Of a stretch of 64,000 nt of DNA, positions 23,637-35,229 are shown piece after piece. The first letter of the stretch is position 1. Each line of letters begins with the position of its first letter. Source of the DNA: Lunularia cruciata (taxonomy: Eukaryota > Streptophyta > Marchantiopsida > Lunulariales > Lunulariaceae); the NCBI GenBank assembly GCA_948567375.1, contig OX419755.1, positions 83,718,218 to 83,782,217 on the forward strand, given 5' to 3'. The notes under the pieces were generated by a model. The model was not told the origin of the DNA and made no database searches. It saw nothing but the letters and a program-made list of their open reading frames with translations. The position numbers were made by a program, and so were the translations under genes.

Positions 23637-26600
23637 CAACCATATTTTTTGTGTTGCAATGTATAGCACAACATAGTTTCCAATGTGGTGGTGATGGAGG
23701 AAAAAAAGAATTGAGAGTTGAATTGAATGGAGTGTGAGCAGTTCCTTGAGGGCTTAGAACAAAGGCCATGGTCATGCAACTAGTGATCAAGGAGATACCT
23801 AAGTGGATGGACCTCACAAAGAGAGGAAATCCACAAGGATGAGACCTCTAATGTGTCCTCAATATGTACAAGCTAAAAGAAGTAGGGAAAGGATTACTTC
23901 TTAAGGAGAAATCCTTTGATTAGATGACACATGAAGTGTTTAAATACAACCAATTATGTTGCATGGAAAGGGTACACTTTCAACTCAATTGGAAATATGT
24001 AGATAAGGAGAATTTTTGAATACCAATTACCCATCTGGACCACCCAAGTCACATTTATAAGGTGTGGGCTACCACATTTATAAGATGTGGGCTACCACAA
24101 TCATGAAACCATGGACAAGGACTATTGTGGTGAATTGGGGGGACTACTACATGATGGCATTTAGAAACTTGCTCATAGCAACCACAAATTGAATTAATAT
24201 GCAAGGATATGCCTATTTCTCTAGCATGTATATTTTCCTCATAACTTATTGACTACCAAAGAACAAGAGGAATGAGATAGACATGAGAAGATTTGGAAGT
24301 GGAGAAATATAACGCTTCCAATAGTAGGGGATAGTGTGCTCAATACCTCAAGCGGGAGGAGAAAAAGGGAGCCAAAAATTGATGATATGTTACACCAAGG
24401 GCCGAGTCCCATGGAACCAACTCTGAGTAGCTCTTTGACTCATGTTGGCTCCTTTCAAGGAAACCTTTGAGGAGCAAAACTCCAACCCAAACACACTTTT
24501 GGGAGTGTATAACAAGCCCTTTGCTAATTACAAGCCCAATACTCCAAAATAGTAGTAGTAATAGAAAGGGTTATTGTGTTATTAGGAGAGAGAGCCAAAG
24601 ACTACAACATTTTACTTGAGGCAATCCACATCATAGTCAAGGTGCAAATGTGAGTAACAAAGAAAGAGCTTGCCAAAGTAAGAGAGGACTAAGATAGAAT
24701 TTGATTGAACTAAGAACACTTCAAGAGAGGGAGGAGCACATTTACTCCATGCATAAGGCAATAGGAGAATTTTTGAAGGTATTGGATATTTGGTAGCTAC
24801 TCATGAAAGCACAATGTTGGGATGAGAGGCAAGAACAAAGAAACTCAAGAGAAGCTCAAAAGCAAGAGATCTATAAGTCAGTCTACATTAAGTGAATTTG
24901 GGCTATCTAGTGCCTCTGGGGAAAATTCTGTCTTGAATACCTACCCTAAAAAAACCACCATGGAGGAAGCGGTAGGAGGATCAACTCTCCATCCGAGTCT
25001 ATAAAAGAAAAGGGATACTAGACTCACCCTTGGGAATTCTACTCCATGCAAATAAGGAAGAAATCAAGATAGCTTGTGTTGGGTAGCCTCTTCCGAACCA
25101 ACCCCATAAGTAAAGAGAAATCACAAAAAGATGGAAATTGAGGACCCATGGAATGAAGGCAAGTCAATACCAACCAATCAATGCAATCTTTGGTGGCAAT
25201 TGTTATCAAGAGAGTTGAGTCGATCAAATCTATTAAGGTAGGAGAAGAAGAGAAGGAGGTTGAGTATCACATTATGGAAGCAAATAGGGAATCCCTATTA
25301 CCAATCCCAACTCCCAAATTACCACAATGGAAGAAGTGTAGAGTGCAAGGATAGGTTATATCAAGTGTGCAAATTATAAGCCAATTTGGATGTTGCATAG
25401 AAGGACGTGGCTCTAAAAGATAGAAGCTCATAATTAAGAGGGTTAGGGACCTTGATGAGTAATGATTAGCCAACAAAGCCTAGCAAAGGTTTGAATCATG
25501 TAATTATGCACTTCCTTAGTCACTTGCTTTATAATTAATGTATATAAACTAGGTTGTAAGTATGCAATGTAAAATAGATGGATAGGATAACATCATAAGA
25601 AGCTAAGGATAGGTGTCTACATCATGGTTGAGAGTCCATCACTTAAGACAATTAATTATACATTCAAAATCCATTATGGCTAAGTATGGAAGCTGGATTA
25701 TCCTTAACTAAAAGTGGTTGATCGTCATTAGAGGTAGGAAAAGTGGTCAATGGAAGAACAAATCATTTCTTTCTCCTCCTCCCACTCTCCTTCTTTCAGT
25801 TTTTATCCTTATATGATTTTTAAGATTTTTGATAAGTGCATACTAAGTGGTAGTTTAACCCAATCTTGGAGACTTGGAAGTAATAGTATTACAAAGTGGT
25901 AAGAGTGGTATAAGGTAAGTAGAAGTTGGCTCCTAGTCAAGATCAAGATAGAATTGCATTCTGATTTTTGTAGCAAATCTATTGAATAAGTCTTATTTGA
26001 TATTCTTAATGCACATTGCATTTGCCATCTTTTCTTCTCCTTTGTGTTTTGCTATTGGTTTCTGTGGATGGAATTCTATGCAAACATCTGTTCTAGCTAG
26101 TAAATGTTTGGTTTCATTGTTGAAGTTGATCTCAATTGAACACCCTCTTCCTTTATGGATTTGGAGGTTTGTGTTGAAACTAGCACTTTTTAGAGCTTCT
26201 ATTGTGGTTCTATTTTGGATTTGTGACCTAGTCAGTTCTTGGGAGAGCATTTGTGTTGAAGTGGAGTTGGTGCACTTTTGGTATCACATTATGAACCAAT
26301 ACAACCTAAAGTAGGTATGGAATATTTTCCTTCAAGATCCAGAGGACCATCAACTGGTATAGCCAATGCTTGACAATCCCGTGCTAGGTATTTGGCAATA
26401 TGTAGGTTCACCGCTTCAATTGGAAACACCCTATCTATCCTTTCACAACTTGTTTTATGCACAACTAGCCCCAAAACCTATAGATGGTATCTTGGTAAGG
26501 ATTGGGTCTCCTTTGTAGTGGCATGGGTTGAGGGTCAAGTAGCTAAGGACCAAGTAGAGTGGGGTAGGTTAGATATGGAGTCAGCTTGATCTAGCCTTGG

Positions 26601-28640
26601 TTCATCAGTGTAAGCAAGACCTAGGGAGAATACAAGAGATAGGTTGGGAGATGAGTTCCTCAACAGTTCCTTGGTTAGGATTTGGGACCCGATTCAAGGA
26701 GGCACCACAAGTACATGGCAAGCTGGTATGCTTTGGCTTTAGTGACCAAAACCACTCCGCAACCAAAAGTCATCTTGGTACTATAGTTCCAAGACTAAGA
26801 GTGAGAGGAAGTTGGTAATGAGTCAATTTATGTTTTGGGCCAAGGTCTCAAGCCAAGTTCAGTGCTAGTCACTTTTTTGGTCTCAAGCCACTTTAAGCCT
26901 ACCTACACTCCTTTGAGTGCAATAGAGGTTCATCAAAATCTCTCTATAGTTGTAGATCTTCCTATCAATAACTTGCTTAGAGGGACATGTTCTCCTTAAG
27001 AATTGAGTTGGAAGTGGACAATGACCAATTTGACCCCAACCCAATCTAGGTTATGTGGTGTGTAAAGGAGGCCATTTTTTGCAACAAGCTTATGTTCTTC
27101 ATGTCTTTATGCCATCATATGGATTGAGCTTCATTATTAAATTCATCATAGGAATAACCTCAAGATGCATTCTCACCCTACCTTGGGTACTTCTTTAGGA
27201 TAGTTGAGAATACTTCCAACATCTAGACTTCCATCTACCACTTAGACAAAGAATTGCCATAGATGATCATTGGCATTCAAGAAGATTTTTTACATGTATG
27301 AGCATGATTGCTTGAGGAATGTTTTGTTATGCATAGAAGTACAACTCACCAAGGACATGACATGTGTGTGAAAGGATGACTTATTGTCCACTATGGGCTT
27401 TGCATATATGGAGTACAAGTGTCTACCTACTCCTCAACCACCAAATGATTAAAGAATGACTAAGGAATTTGACTATAAAATAAGGTGCAAGGGACCAATT
27501 TCACTTTCAATAGAAGTAATTTTGTCTTCGGAACGAAATTCATCTTTAGAGTTGATTGAGTGAGATTCCCTAAGTCTTAATTGACATTCACATTATCCTA
27601 GTCTTTAAATTTGTTGAGCACTCAAAGTCATTTCAACCTTTAGATTGTTCTTCTCCCATACTCAATAAGCTACATATTTTCACTCCTAAAAACTATAGGA
27701 AGGTCTCCAAAGCAACTCTTTGGGCACCAATAGTGAATAGATGGACCATCTATTGAAGGGCCAAAGTCCTCTAAAGCAAGCATTTGGGATTCTTGCTCTA
27801 GAATTGTGAATTAAGTGACTTTACTATCATCCATCAGATGAAAAGGAAGTAGGAAAAGACTTCAAGGGGCTCGAGAGGAAAACCTTCAATTGGATAGAAG
27901 AACATTGGAAGATGGTACTTGGACAAAATGCAAGACTATCAAGAGGAATGAGATTTTATATCAAGTTTGTTGATTGTGAGTTGACAAAGGAGATTAAGGT
28001 GACCTTCAACAATAAAAGGTTAAAGTATAATGGGTGGAGAGTGAGTAACTAGAAAGATCTAGCTTGAGTACAATAATGGAGGCAATAGTTGCTTAAGCCA
28101 AATCAAACAACCTATCTAACTAATATCCAAGAAATCTTCTTTGACTACATATATTGATGGGAGGCAATGAATTGGGGGTCAATGTTCAATTTGCAAGCAA
28201 GAATGCTACATAAGGACTTTGAGCTAGAAGGAAGAGTGACCTATTTGGCACCATTTTCTATCCATTTTAACATGGGGAAAATTTGCTTACCAAAGAGGAG
28301 CACAAGAAGCTCCTAAGCCACTTTCACCCAAAGGACAATCATTCATCAAGAAGTATTTGGTAGTTGATTTGGGTTATGCAAAGAATAGCAACTTCATACT
28401 AGTGGAGGAAAAGAACACCATTCCAAAGGTCACCAAGAGGAAGAGAGGCACTCCTCAAAATCTGTATAGGCCAACAAAGAGTCCACGGTCCAATACAAAG
28501 TATCCTCATTGGAGAGAGAGGCCAAGTATATTTAAGAAGAAAAAGAGTGAGCTATTTTACCCCTATAGGGTCACATCTCTTAAGTAGGGGGAGGAAGAAC
28601 AATATGCACAATTGGCCATAAATCTAGATAGCATGTGAAA
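23637..28640. other. 5 kb of decayed sequence, origin not recognised
   Basis: No transposon domain that I know is recoverable. Two places look like former protein-coding sequence. One + frame from about 24060 to 24530 is open apart from several stops and reads like protein (MKPWTRTIVVNWGDYYMM and later PFKETFEEQNSNPNTLLGVY). Another, 27870-28030, contains FNWIEEHWKMVLGQN and FYIKFVDCELTKEIKVTF. The 76-codon frame 28357-28587 (+) is Lys/Arg/Pro-rich and lies just before the coiled-coil repeat, so all may be parts of one large dead element. I assign no function. Confidence 0.4.
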
Positions 28641-28649
28641 GACAACGAA

Positions 28650-29157
28650 GTAGTGGATCAAGAAGGCAAAGTGGAGGTTTAGGAGGAGGCCATACTAAAC
28701 CAAAGAATCTCCTAGTCAAAATCAAGAAGTGGATATCCAAGAACAAGAACAAGAATACACCAAGTATATCCAAGAAGAAGAACTTTAGCTTGAAGTTCAA
28801 TACAAAATAGAGGACCTAGGCCTAAAGAAGAAAAAATGGTTGAAGTTGTAGGTCAAGGAAAAGTTGATGTGAAGATGAGGCTGAAGACCTTGAATTAAAA
28901 GTGAAGACAAAAGTCAAAGAAGGATTGGTTCAATCAACGCAAGTAGAGGAATGTAGGAAGAGGTACACTTTGTGATTCAAAGGAAATCTATACCAAAAGG
29001 AAAAGGAACATCATACCAAGAAAGACTTGGCCAAGGCCAAGAACCTTTACAAGAAGAAGCCAAGAAGGTGAAAGTATTGGTACAAGAGAACCACCAAATC
29101 AAGAGGCAACATATCTCTCTTGTAGCAGACCAAAGTCAAATTTTAAAGTAGAATTGG
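28650..29157 (+). pseudogene. Coiled-coil-coding repeat, unit 1, left part
   Basis: Lys/Glu/Gln-rich, heptad-like sequence closely matching 57890-58445. Shared phrases include CAAATCAAGAAGTGGAT, GAAGAAGAACTT, GAAGAAGCCAAGAAGGTGAA, AATCAAGAGG and CTTGTAGCAGACCAAA. It stops exactly where the A2 LTR begins and resumes after A2 at 57587, so this unit was split by the insertion. Frames are broken by stops. The identity of the parent gene or element is unknown. Confidence 0.65.
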
Positions 29158-29548
29158 TGTACTAATATGAAGTTAGTCAAAGTTAATATGGGGCAAGATA
29201 TGTTGAAACAAGGTAGAACTACCATATATCTAGAAAATTCTAAGAATGTGCTAGAAGTATACACAAAGCTTCTTGAAGAGCTTCTAGGAATATTCTACTG
29301 ATTGAGTTACTTGTATGCCAAGTTGACGGCTAGCTTAGCTTGTACACCAAGTAAAGAATTAGCTTAGCTTGCACTCCAAGTAAGAAGGCTTGTAGAAGAA
29401 ACCTTCTTTGGAAATTGAAACCTAAGTTAACTATAAATACCAAAGTCCAAGCTAAAGCTAGGCATTTGGAGTCTCATTCATTTGATTGTTCCAATATGAC
29501 TTTCCATTCTACTCTTTCATTCTATTGTTTATTTCCTTTTTTTTAACA
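29158..29548 (+). repeat. 5' LTR of A2
   Basis: Starts TGTACTAATATG, ends TTTAACA, 391 bp. It has a TATAAATACC box near 29432 and a decayed primer site (TGAATCAGAGC) directly after. It is strongly diverged from its partner at 57179-57586. Confidence 0.8.
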
Positions 29549-29799
29549 TTTGAATCAGAGCAAGAATGGGGTGGATGGAATCTATAAACCATCAAATCCA
29601 TTTCCTTTAAACCATTAAGATTTTTGTATCCATGTACTACAAGACCATCATTTCACACATTTCATCATTTCACAATTTTGATAGAAGTTTTTGAATGCAA
29701 TCACCTTATGGAATGAACCATTGATCCTTCTAATTATAACTTATGGGAAGTGATGGACTTGTTGCATTTATTTGTTAACTTAGAAATAAGTAGTTTGTA

Positions 29800-31661
29800 G
29801 AGTCATGGCAACTATGCTAAAAGTTATCATTGTTATGTAACAACATATTGAGCACCTTACTTGATTTTGGGAAGAGAGATCATGAACATCAATGACAAGA
29901 GCAAGTAGAGAAAGTTTCATTTCAAGAAAGAGAAGAGAAATTGCAATTATTGAAGCCAAAGGTATTTGACAACAAGAATCTGCCTGGTGCAGGGGAGAAT
30001 TTTGTATTTGAATTGCAAATGTTATTTTGAGGCCATAAGTCTTGTGGATTAACAGAGATAATATTCTTTTGACTTTGAGCCATTAAGATAGAGTGCTTAA
30101 GCTATGGTGGAAATTCCAAGTGGAGTAAGCTCAATGACAATTTGTTACTCTAATCTCAACATAGGAAGAATTCAAGAGAGCAATAATTAGGAGATTTCAA
30201 GTGGTGAATGCTATGAAATAGATTGGCAAAATAACAATAGATTGATTTTGTGAGGAGCTTCATCATGTAGTTCCAAAACATCAAGATGTAAATCTCAAAG
30301 GTACTAGAAATTTGAAGCTCTAGATAAATTTGTGAGAGGCTTGAATCACGCACCAAATTGGAAGTACCCATATGCAAGCCCAAACACTTGGAAGATGTTA
30401 TGCAATTGGCTAAGTGCTTTGATTCTTTGGTTGCAACAGCTTGGTCTTAACCTAGACCTTCACAAAACCTTCCAACACACCACACACAAGTGGAGGAGCC
30501 AACATAGATGGATATTGATGCCATCCAACAAAGACCACTTGGCACTATAAACAAAGAAAGATTACAAAAAAATGGTAGTTATTTTGATTGTCACCAAATT
30601 GGACATTGCATTGTTAAATGTCTAATTAGGAATAGATGATCTAGACTAGTTGCCCAAATGGAATTTGTGGAGCATGATGGTTAGGGATATGAAGAGTTTA
30701 GTAAGAAATATTGAGCCATTTTACTAGGAATCACATCATGTCCAATAAGATTGAAGGCTCAAATTATGCAATTTTGATTCACTTGCAAGGTTTGATATCT
30801 AATCATGATTTTGGTTGATTCTTTGAATTCAAAGAATTTTATGTCCATAAAATAAGCAAAGAAATTATGTATTCCCATCAAGCCAATTTGTAGAGCACAT
30901 TGATGTTGGTGGATGGGAAAAAAGTGTTTTGCATTTTTACTTTACATCTTGTTGTATTTAAGATCAAAGGAAGTATTCAAATTTTATGAGATTTGTAATA
31001 GCTCATCTATACTACAATATCATTCAAGGTTTTCCTTGGCTTGAACATTGGAAGGTTCAAGTTGATTGGGCCTAACAACAAATTCAAATAGAATACCAAG
31101 GTAAGATTTATCAATTAGGTTGTTTGGTATCCTTGAGTAAGACACCTTGGAATAGTCAATCCCAAGATGGGAAGTTTGTCAATGTAGGAACTGTATAGCC
31201 CAATTTGGAGGAATATATTCTTATTTTTTCAATGTGGATCAATCTAATAATTCAAGGAGAATGCGATGGAGATTGAATTTGATCCTCAACAAGTAGTAGT
31301 TGATTAGATTATTCAAAAATTTTCATATGTGTTTTTAGATCATTGCTTGATTGGATAGTTTTGGAGCTTACAAATGTGTTTTTTGATGATCTTCCAAAAG
31401 AGTTATCCCTTGATATTTTCCAAAATGGTTACCCTTTGATTGAGGTATGCCCTTCAAGATTGAGTTATTTCTAGGTTGTACTCCAATTAGTAGACCAATA
31501 TTTTAGCTCTCACCAAAGGAGTTACAAGAGCTTTGAACAACAATGACCAAGTTGTTTGAGAAATATTTCATATAAATTGGAACATCCTCTTGGGAAGCAC
31601 TGGTACTATTTGTTCCAAATAATGATGGACTTTGATTTTATGTTGATATTGTGGTATTAAT
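29800..31661 (+). pseudogene. A2 gag, protease and RT start (decayed)
   Basis: Gag begins near 29806 and is recognisable by frame-scattered matches to A1, including the zinc knuckle near 30580, where the first Cys is lost (FDCHQIGHCIVKC). It has the same TGA codon in mid-gag as A1 and A3. Protease-like sequence covers about 30770-31120, with GLxWLE-type words near 31040. A single linker-repeat unit follows at about 31150. The TGA before the MPFKI block (about 31444) is shared with A1 and A3. RT starts at about 31490 and is interrupted by C1 at 31661 in the motif equivalent to the YRGLN region. Confidence 0.8.
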
Positions 31662-31869
31662 TGTTGATACTATCCCAAGTTCATAATGACTTACTTCTTA
31701 CTATAAAGGGTGGTATTAGTTTAGGATACATAAATTATATTGTACATACGTAAGAGGATTACTCTCTTTATTCATTCTTACTTATCTTCCTTGTGTACTA
31801 TCTCACTCTCTCTCATGATCCACTATGAATGGTCTTGGAGTGTTTGTATGGTCCTTGTACTTTTTTATA
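31662..31869 (+). repeat. 5' LTR of C1
   Basis: TGTTGATACTATCC start. The end is set by the primer site TGGTATCAAAATAGG at 31870, a typical copia version of the Met-tRNA site. Confidence 0.7.
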
Positions 31870-31919
31870 TGGTATCAAAATAGGTGAGAGGCTAGTAAGG
31901 ACGTGTGCTCATTGAAAAA

Positions 31920-33010
31920 GATAGGTGAGAGCAATTAGTGAGTTTAAGGATTATGTTAATGCAATAAGAGTCATTCATTGCACCATTTTTGACCCAAAAA
32001 TTGCAATTTTGGAGGCCAAGATCATAGGTTTTGCCTAAATTTGATGCAACCAAGTCATAAACTTGTCTTGTCTAAAAGCATCAAATTTGGTAGACACCTA
32101 ATTTTTGTGACATTTAGAATTTGTTTTGCCATTGGTAACACCTTTTGAGAACTTCTACGGTCAATTTGGAAGGCCAAACAACAATTTTTTGAGGGTTGTA
32201 GAGTATCTTTGGTCAAATACAAAGATGAAGAAGAATCCACAATTGGTCATTTTGTCACTATGGAAATTTCAAGTCAATTAGAGCTTTCATGCATTTTGTC
32301 AATACAACACTAAGCAAGGTCACTTTTGAGAAATAGTGTTTTTTGGAGTCTACGGATCAAGCTATGCATTTCTTATTGATATAAGAATTACTTGTTTGGT
32401 CCATATTGTCAACCCACCTGATTTATGGTGCATTTCTTAATTATTCTAGTGAGTACATGTGCTACAATTTGGTGATTATAGCAATAACAACATCCGTATG
32501 TATGATCACTAGATAGAAGCTCAATAAGCTCCATTGGACTATATGGAAAATTTCATGCAAATGTTCCTTTGGGGTCAAGGACTATGGAGTCTCATAATAG
32601 AGGAGAAGATAAAACCAATTGTGACAATTGGTGATGCAACATTTTGGAAGCAACACATGCAGCATGGGTGTATAGATCATTTCAAGCATTCCATTAGATT
32701 GCATTGTGTCTTTGATATCAATGATAGGTCATATTTAGGACCTCACTTTCTCCAAGATGGCTTGAGATGCTCTAGCCAAATTTTTTTTGTCTAGAATAGA
32801 AGCTAGAAATTGCAATTGCTATAGTAGTTCAATACGACTAAGAAAGGCTGACTATGCATTAACAATTATGTTAACTACATGAAGAGCTAGTGGATCAACT
32901 TTCCTTTGTGAAGGTTGTAATTGATAAAACTATGCTAATAGGAGGTATGCTTTAGGATCTTATACCAAACTACAAACAGTTTGTGACATCAATTTCTACC
33001 TGAGAGCCAC
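31920..33010 (+). pseudogene. C1 gag region, decayed
   Basis: Follows the LTR and primer site of a copia element and should hold gag. Only weak protein likeness remains (for example the segments near 32534-32790), with many stops. A1 is inserted at 33010, and C1 sequence resumes at 38617. Confidence 0.5.
33006..33010. repeat. Target-site duplication GCCAC (left of A1)
   Basis: Identical to 38617-38621 on the right of A1. Joining the two flanks restores continuous copia sequence. Confidence 0.93.
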
Positions 33011-33062
33011 TATAACAATATGGAGTTTAGTTATGAAGTAGAGAATAAGACAAAATAGCCTA

Positions 33063-33275
33063 GAATATTCTAGAAGCATCTAAGAAGCTTCTTAGGAAGC
33101 TTCCCAACTAGTTAACTTGTGCCCTAAGCAGGTAGCTTCTAGAAGGAAGCTTCTAGAAGTTCTAACTAGCTTAGCTTGCACGCCAAGTAGGCGGCTTCTA
33201 GAAGGAAGCTTCTTGAGAAGCTTCCTAGTTAACTTGGCTTGCACTCCAAGAAAGCGGCTCAAGGAAACTTCTTGA
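33063..33275 (+). promoter_or_regulatory. Heat-shock-element array in the A1 LTR
   Basis: Perfect three-unit element GAATATTCTAGAA at 33063-33075. Further clusters lie at 33084-33103 (GAAGCTTC...GGAAGCTTCC), 33137-33162 (TTCTAGAA, then GAAGCTTCTAGAAGTTC), 33191-33226 and 33256-33275. The canonical heat-shock factor site is alternating nGAAn/nTTCn. The array ends about 30 bp before the TATAAATA box, a usual promoter position. All family-A LTRs share it. Confidence 0.7.
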
Positions 33276-33302
33276 GAAGCTTCAAGGGTCTTGTATGCTA
33301 CC

Positions 33303-33310
33303 TATAAATA
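33303..33310 (+). promoter_or_regulatory. TATA box of the A1 LTR
   Basis: TATAAATA in the context CTACCTATAAATACC, conserved in all family-A LTRs and located about 105 bp before the LTR end. Confidence 0.8.
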
Positions 33311-33415
33311 CCAAGGCCGAAGCTCATGCTAGGCATTCGGAGTTTTCACTCATTCAAGTGTCCTAATGTGAGCTTCCATTCTCCTATTTCTCTCCTTGGT
33401 TTCGGTCTTTTACAT

Positions 33416-33427
33416 TGGTATCAGAGC
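33416..33427 (+). other. Primer-binding site of A1
   Basis: TGGTATCAGAGC after a single T beyond the LTR end, complementary to initiator Met tRNA. Confidence 0.93.
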
Positions 33428-33685
33428 AGGAATGGGATGGATGGAATTTATGGACCACCAAATCCACTTCCGCCAAACCATTGGGACTTTCATGTCCAGA
33501 TATTACCAAAGCATTGTTTCACACAATTCATCACCTCACGCTTTGGGCAGGATTTTCTACATATGATCACCGTGTCAGAGGAACCCTTGATACTTCCAGT
33601 TGTAACTTATGGAGAATGGTGGACGTGTTGTATCTACGTGTTAATCAACTAGATAAATTGCGGGTAGTGGAATGGAGTAGTAGCG

Positions 33686-34585
33686 ATGGCGGCAATACCG
33701 GATGTTATCCTTGCAATGCAACAACAAATCGAGCATCTTACTCGATTGTTGGATGAACAAGACCAGCAACGACGAGAACAGATAGACAGAGCGCCAGTTC
33801 GAGATGGAGAAGATCGCATTCAATTTCCGAAACCCAAGGTGTTTGAAGGCAAGAATCTTCCAGGCACAGTGGAGAATTTTGTGTTTGACTGTGAATGTTA
33901 CTTTGAAGCCACCAATCTTCAAGATGAGCGGAAACAAATTCTCTTGGCTTCTAGCCAATTGGATGGAGTGGCAAAACTTTGGTGGCAATTCCGAGTAGAA
34001 AGAGCTGAATGACAAATTGTTACACCAATTTTTACATGGGCAGAATTCAAGGATGCAATACTTGGTCGATTTCAGACTATAAATGCCACCCGAGCTGCAC
34101 GAGATAAATTGGCGGAGTTGAGGCAGATTGGCTCAATGAGAAGCTACATCACACAATTTCAGAATATCATCATGCAAATTCCAGATATCCAAGAAGGTGA
34201 AGTTCTGGATCGATTTGTGCGAGGATTGAAGTCACGAACCAGATTGGAGGTGACCATGCGAGAGCCACAGAATGTAGAACAAGCCATGCAATTGGTTGAG
34301 CATTTTGATTCCTTAGTTGCGACAACTTGGTCTTGACCTCGACCTACACAAAACCCACCAGTACCACGAGTGGAAGAACCGGTACCAATGGAGATTGATG
34401 CTATCCAACAAAGACCACTTGGCACAGCAGATAGAGAAAGATTACGACAAAATGGAGGTTGTTTTTTTTGTCGCCAGTTGGGGCATCGCATTGCTGAATG
34501 CCCACTCAAAAATGGACGACCTCGACAAGTTGCCCAAATGGAGGTTGTGGAGCGGAATGATCAGGGAAACGAGGAATCCCAGTAG
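33686..34585 (+). pseudogene. A1 gag (nucleocapsid precursor), two internal stops
   Basis: One frame of 300 codons from ATG 33686 to TAG 34583-34585. Landmarks: a Gln/Arg-rich N-terminal helix (QQQIEHLTRLLDEQDQQRRE), the gag core with FPKPKVFEGKNLPGT, ILLASSQLDGVAKLWWQF and FVRGLKSRTRLEVTM. The CCHC zinc knuckle C-x2-C-x4-H-x4-C is at 34460-34501. Gag assembles the particle and packages RNA. Two internal stops interrupt it: TGA 34010-34012 (TGG in A0 and A4) and TGA at 34334-34336 (CGA in A3). Both are G-to-A or C-to-T changes. The first is shared with A2 and A3, the second is private. The frame ends within the frameshift signal described separately. Confidence 0.9.
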
Positions 34586-34608
34586 GAGATTTTGAGCCGC
34601 CTACTGGG
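34564..34608 (+). promoter_or_regulatory. -1 programmed ribosomal frameshift signal, gag to pro-pol
   Basis: Slippery heptamer G GGA AAC at 34564-34570 is in register with the gag codons (caG GGA AAC). A 7-nt spacer follows, then a perfect 9-bp stem, CCCAGTAGG (34578-34586) with CCTACTGGG (34600-34608), around a 13-nt loop. The gag stop TAG (34583) lies in the 5' arm. The protease-RT-RNase H frame is precisely the -1 frame and is open from the heptamer onward. Loop bases GAGCC (34594-34598) could pair with GGCTC (34636-34640) as an H-type pseudoknot. G GGA AAC is a well-known retroviral slippery sequence. Functionality here is inferred. Confidence 0.75.
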
Positions 34609-35049
34609 AGCTTGATTAGTTCCAATGGGATTGAAGGCTCGACCTATGCAAGTTTGCTTCACTTGCAAGGTATGATATCTAATCGGGGTTGTAGAATTTT
34701 GGTTGATTTTGGAAGTTCAGAGAATTGCATGTCTATGCAAGTAGCAAAGGAATTGGGTATTCCTATCAAGCCAGTGATTGGAAGTAGTTTGATGATGGCG
34801 GATGGTAGAAAGGGTTCTGCATTCCGCACCTTGCATCCTGTTACCTTCAAGATTGGGAAGGAGTATTTGGAGTGTATGAGGTTTGTAGTGGCACCTCTAC
34901 ACTATGATATCATTCTGGGTCTACCTTGGCTTGAATGTCATAAGGTTCAATTTGATTGGACCCGACACCAAATTCAAGTACAACACCAAGGTAGGAATTT
35001 CCGATTAGGTTGTCTGGCACCTCTGAGTAAGACACCTAAGAATAGTCAG

Positions 35050-35229
35050 TCCCAAGATGGGAAGTTTGTCAAGAAGGTAGCCATAGAGCAAATCTAGAAG
35101 GGAGATGAGTCCCAAGATGAGAAGTTTGCCAGGAAGGCAACCATGGAGCAAGCTCGGAAGAGAGATGAGTCCCTAGAAGGGAGGTTTGTCAATGAAGCAG
35201 CCATAGAGCAAGCTTTGGAGGAAGATAAG
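35050..35229 (+). repeat. Three 60-bp coding repeats in the protease-RT linker of A1
   Basis: Three consecutive 20-codon units, each roughly SQDGKFV-KK-A-IEQ-x-x-x-x-DE. They are hydrophilic and charged, likely a flexible or coiled linker. Copy number varies between family-A copies (about one unit in A2, two in A0, three in A1 and A3), showing slippage during the family's history. Confidence 0.85.

Larger units (their letters stand above)
33011..33414 (+). repeat. 5' LTR of A1
   Basis: Begins TATAACAATATGG (family consensus TGTAACAATATGG), ends TCTTTTACA. U3 is filled with GAAnnTTC-type palindromes, a TATAAATA box is at 33303-33310, and a pyrimidine-rich 3' end follows. About 20 bp present in A3 LTRs (GACAAAGTTAGTAGGGCTTA region) are absent. 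Confidence 0.95.

Noticed and set aside
25499-25893. Possible LTR (TGTAATTATG ... AGTATTACA) followed by TGGTAAGAG
   Set aside because: Ends look LTR-like and a primer-site-like word follows, but no second copy or target duplication was found and the TATA-like box lies too near the left end.
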